A stretch of 64,000 nt of DNA from positions 1,471,768-1,535,767 of the forward strand of contig NZ_KZ454943.1 in NCBI RefSeq assembly GCF_002797395.1, written 5' to 3'. Positions 7,980 through 16,107 of this stretch are shown piece by piece (position 1 is the stretch's first letter; every line of letters starts with the position of its first letter). The DNA comes from Bacillus solitudinis. Lineage in GTDB: Bacteria > Bacillota > Bacilli > Bacillales > Bacillaceae_D. The notes under the pieces were generated by a model, which did not search any database, was not told the origin of the DNA, and saw only the letters and a list, made by a program, of their open reading frames with translations. The position numbers and the translations under genes were made by a program.

Positions 7980-8726
7980 TTATGGTCGGAATGGTTCGTG
8001 GATGGTTCTTGCTAAAAAGAGCGAGAACTGAGCACGGGTTGTCGTTTCATTTGGCCGGAATGCTTTTCCAGCTTCCGTTGTAATGCGATGATGCGCAATT
8101 GTGTTAATTTGCGCAAAGTTCGGATAGTCACTATCAATATCAGTAAATGTATACGTTTGATCAGCCGCTGATAAATTAAACGCGCGCGTTAACAGCACTG
8201 CCATCTGTGAACGTTTCAAACCGTCACCTGGTAGCATTTTGCCGTCACGACCTGACATCAATCCATGATATTCAAGAACGCGAAGCTGCTCATACGTATG
8301 GTGATCTTTTGAAACATCGGTTGCTTTCAACTCGTAATCACTTGGTGCCGTTAGTTTAAGCTCACGAACGAGCATACTTGCTGTTTGAGCACGAGTAATT
8401 GTTTGATTCGGTCTGAAGGTTCCATCACTATAACCCCTAATAACATTTCGTTCACTTAAGTATATAATTTCATCAATAGCAAAATAATCAGTCTTAATAT
8501 CTGTAAATGGAGAAGAGGCTGGTTGTCCCTTTAGAGCATTAATATCCGCCTCAAGCTTCATCACCCGATCCTCTGCGGCCTTCGCCTTTGAATTAACTTC
8601 CTTTACTTGAACGTCTACCCACTCAGCACTTGCCACTTCGTCTGCTGTGGAAGCACCTGCGTCCGAACACCCTACAAGAAGAATCACACCTAGAAGTGCC
8701 ATGCCTGCTACTTTCAACTTCCTCAT
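7980..8726 (-). CDS. SLH-domain lipoprotein
   Basis: 248 residues from an ATG at 8726, chosen because AAGAGGTGAA lies just upstream; the longer frame overlaps murJ and lacks a site. The N-terminus is a lipoprotein signal with lipobox LLVGC (Cys about 20). A coiled coil (about 30-65) follows, then three SLH domains (about 78-120, 135-180, 190-245) with GYSDGTFRPNQTITRAQ, GDGLKRSQ and PNETTTRAQF. So it has both a lipid anchor and a wall-polymer binding region, which could bridge membrane and pyruvylated wall polymer. It is the last gene of the glycan operon. SLH lipoproteins are unusual but the lipobox is clear. Confidence 0.85.
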   Translation of the reverse strand: MRKLKVAGMALLGVILLVGCSDAGASTADEVASAEWVDVQVKEVNSKAKAAEDRVMKLEADINALKGQPASSPFTDIKTDYFAIDEIIYLSERNVIRGYSDGTFRPNQTITRAQTASMLVRELKLTAPSDYELKATDVSKDHHTYEQLRVLEYHGLMSGRDGKMLPGDGLKRSQMAVLLTRAFNLSAADQTYTFTDIDSDYPNFAQINTIAHHRITTEAGKAFRPNETTTRAQFSLFLARTIHEPFRP

Positions 8727-8754
8727 TCGGTTCACCTCTTCATATCTATTAAAT

Positions 8755-10287
8755 CTAACCACGTTTCAATAGTTTTCTTCTCACCACAGACTGAAGTTGC
8801 TCAATCTCTGGAAGTTTCAAAATTCTCGCTAGACCAGCAAAAACAATAATCGTTACAACTAGTCCCACACTTAATGTTAAAATTGGAAACTCAATTGGCA
8901 TCAACACTTTCACACCAAATAATGCAAGAGCTAGTCCACCAAAGAGGACCATTAAGCTAAGGGTTGATTTCCCTGAACCCCGCTTGAACATCTTTAATTG
9001 TAACACGAATTTAGCTGCAATAACTAAGAATAAAAAATTACATAACGCACTAATTGATGTAGCAGCCGCTAAGCCAAGTGCCCCGAATCGTTCCATTAAA
9101 ACAATATTTAAAATGACATTAATTCCCAGCACTGAAATGACACTTAACGTCACAGGAAGGACAGACTTTTCTCTCGCATAAAAGAAACGTGTTACATACA
9201 AATTAGCTGAGTGAGCAAACATTGCAAACACAAGCAACTGAAAAAGCGGTGCGGCAATAAGCGTCGACTCTCTATTAAATTGACCGTACTCGAACACTGC
9301 GATGAAAATTTCTTCCGCAAAAAAGAGTGAAAAAATCGTCGCAGGGATAATCGTAAGTACAAGCATTCGCAATCCCTTTTGATAAAGTCCAGCAATATCA
9401 GCATGCTCATTCGCTGCAACCTTTTTAGCTAAAAGGGGATAAACGACCGTCGTCACAGCAGTCATTAACACACTTTGAGGAAGCTGAACAATTTTCGACG
9501 AGTAATTTAGCGCCGCTATCATCCCGTCCTCTAGCTCTGATGCAAAGACGCGATGAATAAGGAAATAGAGCTGCAACGTTGCCCCACCTAATAATATTGG
9601 CAAACCGAGTCTCAACAATTTTGTCATTTCCTTATTGCTTTTAAAGGAGAAGCGAAATCTAAGAAAATTCCCTTTACGGACAAGATAGACGAGCATCACG
9701 ACCATAATAAATGCACTAATAATCGCGCCATACGCATGTCCATACGCACCGATAAAAGGATAAAGAATCACCACAAGTACAACAAAGCTTGCATTCATAA
9801 CAAACGTGGACGCCGTAGCCATTTTAAATTTTTCATTTACATTTAATATTCCTGTTAACCACATCGATAAAACAAGGAAAAAGGTCGAGGGAGCCATAAT
9901 CACAAACAACTCACTCGTTAGCGCAAGCTCATCCCCTGTTAACCCCCTGAATATCAATGATATGACCTGTTCTGAGAAAACCATCAGCAGTACGGTGAAG
10001 CCAACTAATCCAACGGTAAGCCATGAAAACACCGTCTGCAAAAAATACTCTCGCTCCAATGGATGACCCATTTTACTATAAATCGAAATGAACGCTGTCG
10101 TAATCGCACCACCAACGACAACGTAAAAAAAGTTCGGTAACGTATACGCCGTAACAACGCTATCGGCGACATACGACGTTCCGAACTGATACCCAATAAT
10201 CACTTCACGTAAAAATCCAATAAAACGTGATCCTAAGTTAATGACCGCTACGGCCCCAATGACCGCAATGAGCGATTTACCTTTCAC
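8755..10287 (-). CDS. murJ: MurJ-type lipid flippase (MviN family)
   Basis: 510 residues with about 14 membrane segments, the size and topology of the MurJ/MOP superfamily. The opening NLGSRFIGFLREVIIGYQFG and the block AYTLPNFFYVVVGGAITTAF are MurJ signatures. MurJ proteins flip undecaprenyl-linked precursors across the membrane. Here the gene sits inside a glycan operon with a polymerase and glycosyltransferases, so it may act as the Wzx-like flippase for the wall polymer or exopolysaccharide rather than, or in addition to, for lipid II. The start is a GTG preceded by AGGGGAAG. It ends just upstream of the SLH lipoprotein. Confidence 0.86.
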   Translation of the reverse strand: MKGKSLIAVIGAVAVINLGSRFIGFLREVIIGYQFGTSYVADSVVTAYTLPNFFYVVVGGAITTAFISIYSKMGHPLEREYFLQTVFSWLTVGLVGFTVLLMVFSEQVISLIFRGLTGDELALTSELFVIMAPSTFFLVLSMWLTGILNVNEKFKMATASTFVMNASFVVLVVILYPFIGAYGHAYGAIISAFIMVVMLVYLVRKGNFLRFRFSFKSNKEMTKLLRLGLPILLGGATLQLYFLIHRVFASELEDGMIAALNYSSKIVQLPQSVLMTAVTTVVYPLLAKKVAANEHADIAGLYQKGLRMLVLTIIPATIFSLFFAEEIFIAVFEYGQFNRESTLIAAPLFQLLVFAMFAHSANLYVTRFFYAREKSVLPVTLSVISVLGINVILNIVLMERFGALGLAAATSISALCNFLFLVIAAKFVLQLKMFKRGSGKSTLSLMVLFGGLALALFGVKVLMPIEFPILTLSVGLVVTIIVFAGLARILKLPEIEQLQSVVRRKLLKRG

Positions 10288-10338
10288 GTCTACTTCCCCT
10301 ACTTTCTCTCCACCTAAGCCATGCTTTTTCCTAACAAT

Positions 10339-10821
10339 CTAGCTTTTCCCATCAATGAAGTTTTCTATCAACTTCAACATTTGTTCGCGACCACTTTGAA
10401 ATGGTGCCGGTTGAAAGCTTTCAACTTCAGCAAGTTTACTTTCGAGCTCATCAACCTCAGTCATACCGAGAATATAGCCTGTATTCGTAAACTGTTCGAC
10501 AATTTCCACTTGATGGTCATCATTATGCTCTTGATGGGCTGCACGTCTTGCTACAGCAATCACCTTTTTACCTTTTTTTACACCCGTAATAATCGATCCG
10601 GTTCCAGCATGGGTAATCACAAGGTCAGCCTCTTCAAAGTACCGTTCCATTTCGGAATAATTCATAAATGGAATTAGCTTCATTTTGTCTGATTGATAGA
10701 TTGTGTGCCCGAGCTGAACAACGATTTCATCTTGGATTGTCCCTTGCTCTTGTAGTCGTTCAACTTCCTGAAGCAAGCGATGAAATGAGAGCTCATGCGT
10801 TCCTAGTACGACGAAAATCAA
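10339..10821 (-). CDS. Alg13/PssE-type glycosyltransferase catalytic subunit
   Basis: 160 residues from a TTG at 10821. The start IFVVLGTHELSFHRLLQEVE and the C-terminal DLVITHAGTGSIITGVKKGK (about 75-95) define the nucleotide-sugar binding half of a split GT28-like enzyme of the Alg13/PssE type. The TTG overlaps the stop codon of the Alg14-type gene as TTGA, a four-base overlap that implies translational coupling of the two subunits. A longer reading starting 54 bases upstream would overlap its partner more and has no better site. Its role is to add a sugar to an undecaprenyl-linked precursor together with the partner at 10818-11300. Confidence 0.83.
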   Translation of the reverse strand: MIFVVLGTHELSFHRLLQEVERLQEQGTIQDEIVVQLGHTIYQSDKMKLIPFMNYSEMERYFEEADLVITHAGTGSIITGVKKGKKVIAVARRAAHQEHNDDHQVEIVEQFTNTGYILGMTEVDELESKLAEVESFQPAPFQSGREQMLKLIENFIDGKS

Positions 10822-11300
10822 TAGATTGACCCCCCATAAACTGCCTTTGGATAAACCTTTTTCATCGATTCCCACTGAACGATAAATAAATCGGCAATCG
10901 GATAAACCATTCGTCCTGATAGCGTTGGTGTTGTTGTTTTCGCAAAGCTTTCAATAAAAATGACCTTCTTACCAAACAGCTTTGCTATATAACACATCGG
11001 CACAGCCGTATGGACTCCCGTTGTTACAACCACGTCTGGACGTTCCCTTAAAAAGATGACCAGCGACTTCATGCAGTTAAATGCAAATTTAAAAAAATAG
11101 CTCACTGGATAGTTTCTTGCACCATAGACGAGAAGTGAGGTCGGATGATCCTTTTTCAGTTCCTCGGTGATGCTCGATTTCTCCGTGACAAGATGGTACT
11201 CATATTTTTCAAATAACGGTTTTAGTTGCAAAAGCTGCGTTAAATGCCCACCAATTGATGAGATAAAAAGAACTTTCTTTTGTTTTGCTTTTTTTGCCAT
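10818..11300 (-). CDS. Alg14/PssD-type glycosyltransferase membrane subunit
   Basis: 160 residues. It begins KKVLFISSIGGHLTQLLQLK and carries PDVVVTTGVHTAVPMCYIAK and VIFIESFAKTTTPTLSGRM, the hallmarks of Alg14/PssD proteins, which anchor the Alg13-type catalytic half at the membrane and complete the active site. It follows the GT4 gene by three bases with a good AAGGAGGG site and overlaps the next gene by four bases. The pair probably adds the second sugar of the repeat unit; which sugar cannot be read from sequence. Confidence 0.85.
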   Translation of the reverse strand: MAKKAKQKKVLFISSIGGHLTQLLQLKPLFEKYEYHLVTEKSSITEELKKDHPTSLLVYGARNYPVSYFFKFAFNCMKSLVIFLRERPDVVVTTGVHTAVPMCYIAKLFGKKVIFIESFAKTTTPTLSGRMVYPIADLFIVQWESMKKVYPKAVYGGSIY

Positions 11301-11303
11301 TGT

Positions 11304-12407
11304 TTATCCCTCCTTCTCCCCGTAAAGAAGTAGTAACTTCTTCAGAATTCGTTCCTGATCATGTTCATCTGCGCGCGCAAATCCCTTTTCCTTCAAGGTT
11401 GTCGCAAGCTCAGGCTGATAGAGAACCTCTTCGATTCCATGCTGTAGCGACGCAGTATTTTTCGGTTCAACTAATACACCGTGCCCGTCTCCTAGTAAGT
11501 ACTGAAGTCCACCTACCTTCGTTCCAACGACTGGGGTGCCACAAGACATTGCTTCAAGGGCAACTAGGCCAAAGCCCTCTAAGTGAGAAGGAAGAACGAA
11601 GACCTCAGCTGCTGACATCCATATTGCTAGTTCAGCTTGCGGAACAGCGGGGTAAATAAAAACTTCTTTCATATCGTGTTTCGTAATCAAGGACTTCATT
11701 TGTTCTAGAAACTCGTCTTTTTTGGGATTCCCGACAAGATGAAGTGTGAGTGCTGGATCCTTTTCCTTCAACAAGCGATAGGCCTCAAGTAACTCGAGCA
11801 CTCCTTTTTCAGGTATAAAATTACCGATGAATAAGAGTGGCCTTGTTCCCTCTTTTAATTCAAGCGCGGCAAAGGCCTCAGCTTTCTTAATCGGCTGAAA
11901 AACCGTTCGATTAACACCCATATTTAAGAGCGACATACGCTCCTTTTCCACATTGTACTCAGTATGAATGGTTTCATAAAGCTCTTTACCAACAGCAATC
12001 ACATGGTCAGCTTCAGTCAAAATTTGTTTCGTCCATGCTTGAATGCGGGCATTCTTTTTGGCCATCCGATCAATGTCCCCACCATGCGCCGTCACAATAA
12101 GCTTTGTATTCAGGAATTTCTTAAAGAAAAGAGCGAGCATTCCCGTGGGAAAGACGTAGTGAGCATGGACAACATCATAGCTACGTCCTTTTCGCAAGAA
12201 CGTCACCCCTGTTTGCAACATCCACGTTAAATACTTTTTTATTACACGCTGACGAACCATACTAGGGTCAGAAACCGCGACAACATCAACCTCTACGCCT
12301 GTTTCCCGCAAGGCTTCTACTTGGTTTTTAACGAAAATCCCGAACGTCGCTTGACGAGGTCCGGGATACATGTTGCTTAATACTAGAATTCGCAATTTCT
12401 TACTCAT
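11304..12407 (-). CDS. GT4 family glycosyltransferase
   Basis: 367 residues with a GT-B fold. The N-terminal acceptor half starts ILVLSNMYPGPRQATFGIFV and has HAHYVFPTGMLA. The C-terminal donor half (about 190-350) has RPLLFIGNFIPEKGVLELLE and the EX7E-type motif EGFGLVALEAMSCGTPVV (about 285), which binds the nucleotide sugar. It is a retaining transferase of CAZy family GT4, cytoplasmic and acting on lipid-linked glycan. The start has AAAGGAG upstream and overlaps the polymerase gene by eight bases. Sugar specificity is unknown. Confidence 0.88.
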   Translation of the reverse strand: MSKKLRILVLSNMYPGPRQATFGIFVKNQVEALRETGVEVDVVAVSDPSMVRQRVIKKYLTWMLQTGVTFLRKGRSYDVVHAHYVFPTGMLALFFKKFLNTKLIVTAHGGDIDRMAKKNARIQAWTKQILTEADHVIAVGKELYETIHTEYNVEKERMSLLNMGVNRTVFQPIKKAEAFAALELKEGTRPLLFIGNFIPEKGVLELLEAYRLLKEKDPALTLHLVGNPKKDEFLEQMKSLITKHDMKEVFIYPAVPQAELAIWMSAAEVFVLPSHLEGFGLVALEAMSCGTPVVGTKVGGLQYLLGDGHGVLVEPKNTASLQHGIEEVLYQPELATTLKEKGFARADEHDQERILKKLLLLYGEKEG

Positions 12408-13764
12408 TACCAGTCTCCTTTTTATACCAGTTCAAACCGATACCGAGGAAGAGCCACAGCCAAATGGCAATTTGATGATTTTCCCACGCAGTTGAAAGTA
12501 AGCCCATCACCAAAAATGCAATCGCAAACGTCACAACAAATAAACTAACCCAACGTTGCATTGACCCTGTCGCTTTTTCTGAATACACCGTCATGACTTT
12601 AATGATGCGGAAAAAGAAATAGGCAAACAGCAGCACACCGATAATTCCATACTCAACAAGCACATAGAGTGCGTTATTATCAACAGTACGCATCGTTGTT
12701 GGTAAATCCTCATGCATAAATTGATGGAAAGGTGAATTAAAGACAAATGCTGCATTACTTCCGAACATTCCCGGTCCGACTCCAGCAAGTGGATTGAGCA
12801 TGAATACTTCAAGCCCACTCAGTACAATTAAATAGCGATAGTTCTTTGATAAATCTAACGTGTACAGATTCCGCTGCGCAAAGCCTTCTAGAAAGAAGAG
12901 TGCTCCCGCATATCCGATAACAAATAAGACCACAAGACCAATAGAGCTAAACAATAAAATTCGAAACGCTTTGTTTTTCCGATAAATGATTCCGATTAAC
13001 CCTAAGCAAGCAATTAGCGCAAGAAACGCTTGTCTTGAAAAGGTAAGCGCGATGGCCGCTAACAATACGACACCAATGACTAGAAATACAAGCTGCGCTT
13101 TCGTAGAGAGCTCCGCTCGGAAAATAAACAAGTAAAGTACAACGAGTAATAACACAGCCACGAGAAAACCAGCTAATGTATTACTTGAATCCATTAAACC
13201 GAATGCACGAACTTCTTCTCCCACTGAAATACTACGTCGTTCAGATACACTTCGCAAGGGTAGAGGGACAAGAAAGATAATTTGCAAGAAACCAATAATC
13301 GATTGAAACAATCCAAGGCCAACAATTAAATAAAAGACTTTCTTAACCCAAGTTGTGGGTATATCAATCGCAAGCAAGACATAAAAAAGAATCGCATATT
13401 GAAAGATTGCCCGAACCCCGAACACACCTTGCGTAAAGGGCACATTGTTAATAAACATGCTAAAAACAGCAAATCCAAAAAACAACAACAAACTGAAATT
13501 TATCGGATTTTTCATTTTCTTTAGTAAATGCCCTCGACCAATTGTCGGATGGACAACAACCAAAAACGCCATCGCCACAAGTAGCATTTCACCTGCATAA
13601 GAAACCGGCAAGCGAATGATACCTGGAATATAATTACCCCAGATTCTCGTGAATTGCAGTTCAATGGAAGTCCATATTAGTAATAACGTGATTGCCAGCA
13701 GCAAAAGGCGATTCGCTCGCTCAGCTGGTAAATATTTTTCTATCATCAATCCCACACCATTCAT
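12400..13764 (-). CDS. O-antigen ligase/Wzy-like polysaccharide polymerase
   Basis: 454 residues with about 12 membrane segments and a large periplasm-type loop near residues 305-350 that holds GVGPGMFGSNAAF and the FHQFMHEDLPTTMRTVDNNA block. This is the Wzy_C (O-antigen ligase/polymerase) architecture. Such enzymes polymerise or transfer undecaprenyl-linked glycans outside the membrane. The ATG overlaps the pyruvyl transferase stop as ATGA. A start at a second ATG 18 bases downstream is possible, as neither has a strong ribosome site. In context it would polymerise the wall glycan. Confidence 0.83.
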   Translation of the reverse strand: MNGVGLMIEKYLPAERANRLLLLAITLLLIWTSIELQFTRIWGNYIPGIIRLPVSYAGEMLLVAMAFLVVVHPTIGRGHLLKKMKNPINFSLLLFFGFAVFSMFINNVPFTQGVFGVRAIFQYAILFYVLLAIDIPTTWVKKVFYLIVGLGLFQSIIGFLQIIFLVPLPLRSVSERRSISVGEEVRAFGLMDSSNTLAGFLVAVLLLVVLYLFIFRAELSTKAQLVFLVIGVVLLAAIALTFSRQAFLALIACLGLIGIIYRKNKAFRILLFSSIGLVVLFVIGYAGALFFLEGFAQRNLYTLDLSKNYRYLIVLSGLEVFMLNPLAGVGPGMFGSNAAFVFNSPFHQFMHEDLPTTMRTVDNNALYVLVEYGIIGVLLFAYFFFRIIKVMTVYSEKATGSMQRWVSLFVVTFAIAFLVMGLLSTAWENHQIAIWLWLFLGIGLNWYKKETGNE

Positions 13765-14903
13765 TTCTCATTATTTTTCAACTGCTTAAGTCCTTTTAAA
13801 GCGTCGTTCTTTAACTGGGTAGATACTTTAGCAAAAGCGCCTTGTGTGTTGGTCCAATTTGATTCCAAGCCTTTAAAAACATCAATAATCGACGTTGTAT
13901 CCTTTTGCACATTTTCAATATTTACCCCAAGTGATGGCATTCCCATCACTTGCATAAAATCAAGTACCTTGTGATGATAGCCAATTCCAATAACCGGTGT
14001 TTCTGCAACGACGGAAAGAATTAACGAATGCAAGCGTGTCCCAATGATTAAGTCTTGTTCGGCACTAAGCTTAACAATATCTGTCGGGTGAAGATTTTCT
14101 TCATTCAATGTTACCTTTTCAGTTGCCGTCATTTGACCAAAAATATCCTTTGTCACCTGAACGTCCTCAGGGTATTTCGTTGAATAAAAAGTTATCTCAA
14201 CATCCTTTTCAATTGCTAACTTATCAAGCTGAGCTGCCATCCCTGACACATACGCCTCGTACTTTTTAACATCCGGCGTTGGCCAATAGTGCTCACTAAA
14301 GTAAGGAACCGCTGTAACGCCAACCTTTTTAATAGCAGACGATGGCTGATGCGTGATCGGCGCTGGTACAGAAAATGCCGGATCGCCAATAACTTCAACT
14401 GGCGTCTGGACTCCTATTTTCTCAAGCAACGCTTTCGAATCTTGATCACGAACCGACACCGACTCCGCCGCATTGGTTAGCCTCTTAATGAAGAAACGAC
14501 CTAGTGTTGTGCGAATAGGACCTGCACCGACACCATACACAACAACACGACAGCCTGCTCTCTTCCCTGTTAAGCCGAGCACGCTATAAAGCGGGGCATC
14601 CCGCTTATACATATCCATTAGAAGGCCTCCGCCACCAATTATTAAAAGATCAACATCTTTCATGATGCGATAGCTTTCCTTCACTGTCGTCGCACCTGAT
14701 TTTAAGATGCTCCCTTTTTTGTGTAAAAGCGGCACAGCCTGAATCTGATAGCGCTCATAAGTATTTTCTGGGTTATTACTGAAAATAACGATGTCGCTTT
14801 TATCAATACCTTCATGCACTATTAACTGGTGTAAAATACCTGTTAATATCGCTTCGTCTCCATTGTTGTTATGTCCATAATTTCCAATAATACCTACCTT
14901 CAT
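13761..14903 (-). CDS. Polysaccharide pyruvyl transferase family protein (CsaB-like candidate)
   Basis: 380 residues of the PS_pyruv_trans family. The N-terminus KVGIIGNYGHNNNGDEAILT is the family signature, followed by DLLIIGGGGLLMDM and, near the C-terminus, the LIIGTRLHSLILSVVAETPV block. Members move pyruvate from phosphoenolpyruvate to a sugar as a ketal. In S-layer bacteria CsaB makes the pyruvylated wall polymer to which SLH domains bind. The N-terminal signature differs slightly from the CsaB form I know (GYYGFxNxGDEA), so it could instead serve an exopolysaccharide. It is the only pyruvyl transferase in a window with nine SLH proteins, which favours the CsaB role. Confidence 0.8.
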   Translation of the reverse strand: MKVGIIGNYGHNNNGDEAILTGILHQLIVHEGIDKSDIVIFSNNPENTYERYQIQAVPLLHKKGSILKSGATTVKESYRIMKDVDLLIIGGGGLLMDMYKRDAPLYSVLGLTGKRAGCRVVVYGVGAGPIRTTLGRFFIKRLTNAAESVSVRDQDSKALLEKIGVQTPVEVIGDPAFSVPAPITHQPSSAIKKVGVTAVPYFSEHYWPTPDVKKYEAYVSGMAAQLDKLAIEKDVEITFYSTKYPEDVQVTKDIFGQMTATEKVTLNEENLHPTDIVKLSAEQDLIIGTRLHSLILSVVAETPVIGIGYHHKVLDFMQVMGMPSLGVNIENVQKDTTSIIDVFKGLESNWTNTQGAFAKVSTQLKNDALKGLKQLKNNEK

Positions 14904-14921
14904 ATCTAACGCCCTTCTCTA

Positions 14922-15803
14922 CTAGTTTCGCTCAAGTTTCGCAGCTAGTTCCTTAATATACCCTTCCATGTCGTCCTTTAAGTCTTCACGGTCAAGCGCG
15001 AATTCAATCGTTGTTTTAATAAAACCAAATTTCTCTCCAACATCATAACGTGTCCCAGAAAATTCATAAGCAAGCACTTGGCGTTGCTCGCTTAGTGTTT
15101 GCAAAGCATCCGTCAATTGAATTTCTGATCCTTTTCCTGGTGTTGTATTTTCTAGAATATCAAAAATATCCGGCGTTAAAATATAGCGTCCCATAATCGC
15201 AATGTTTGATGGCGCTTGTTCACGATTTGGCTTCTCTACTAAACGGTTTACTTTATGAACATGCTCTGCATGAGGCTCACAATCCACAATTCCATAACGC
15301 TCTACCTGCTCCAGCGGTACTTCCTGCACACCGATGATAGGACTCTCATATTTTTCATAGAGCTCCATCATTTGTTGCAAACAAGGCTTTTCATCGCTTT
15401 TAACGATATCATCTCCAAGAAGGACAGCAAACGGCTCATCGCCAATAAATTTACGCGCACAATACACAGCATGTCCAAGTCCAGCCGGCACTTTTTGGCG
15501 GATATAATGAATATCTAGCAAATCCGTGCTTTGTTGAACCGTCTTAAGTAGTTCTTCTTTATTCTTTCGCTTTAATTCTTCTTCCAACTCAACCATTTTA
15601 TCAAAATGGTCTTCAATTGCTCGTTTTCCTCGCCCTGTAATAATCAAGATATCTTCAATTCCTGAAGCCACAGCTTCCTCGACTATATATTGAATTGTCG
15701 GCTTATCGACAATAGGTAGCATTTCCTTTGGCTGTGCCTTTGTTGCAGGCAAGAAGCGCGTTCCTAACCCAGCAGCAGGTATAATCGCTTTTTTCACTTT
15801 CAA
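14922..15803 (-). CDS. galU: UTP-glucose-1-phosphate uridylyltransferase
   Basis: 293 residues, full length for GalU/GtaB. It begins [20 protein letters not shown] (nucleotide-binding loop) and has [29 protein letters not shown] and [14 protein letters not shown]. It makes UDP-glucose from UTP and glucose-1-phosphate in the cytoplasm, which Ugd (46441-47763) oxidises to UDP-glucuronate. The start is a TTG with AAGGAGG eight bases upstream. It is the first gene of the glycan operon running down to the SLH lipoprotein. Confidence 0.95.
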   Translation of the reverse strand: MKVKKAIIPAAGLGTRFLPATKAQPKEMLPIVDKPTIQYIVEEAVASGIEDILIITGRGKRAIEDHFDKMVELEEELKRKNKEELLKTVQQSTDLLDIHYIRQKVPAGLGHAVYCARKFIGDEPFAVLLGDDIVKSDEKPCLQQMMELYEKYESPIIGVQEVPLEQVERYGIVDCEPHAEHVHKVNRLVEKPNREQAPSNIAIMGRYILTPDIFDILENTTPGKGSEIQLTDALQTLSEQRQVLAYEFSGTRYDVGEKFGFIKTTIEFALDREDLKDDMEGYIKELAAKLERN

Positions 15804-16061
15804 GAGGGTAGCCTCCTTATGTATTTAAAGATTTCCTTTCATTATACAATACACGACACAACCTTGCAGATTAAACTTTTTTGAACTTGTAAAAATTTTG
15901 ATAATAAAATAAAGAAATAATTATTTTTTTGTTTAACTTTTATAAAATCGTGGTATTAGTATAAATAAGTTAAGCGAAAAATTCAAAACATAATATGTGA
16001 TGAAAATGGAGAGGAACATAAACGTAAGGATGTTTCCTTAATAATTCAATAATTTCTGTAC

Positions 16062-16103
16062 AAAAAAAGAGCGCCTATGACGTTAGGCATCATAGGCGCT
16101 CTT
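16062..16103 (-). terminator. Intrinsic terminator of the SLH amidase gene
   Basis: AAGAGCGCCTATGA (16067-16080) pairs perfectly with 16090-16103. The A-run at 16062-16068 becomes the U-tract on the minus strand. It sits just past the amidase stop codon. Confidence 0.85.
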
Positions 16104-16107
16104 GCTT

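Noticed and set aside
10339-10875. Longer version of the Alg13-type gene starting at 10875
   Set aside because: It would overlap the Alg14-type gene by 58 bases; the TTGA overlap at 10821 matches the family start IFVVLGTHE.
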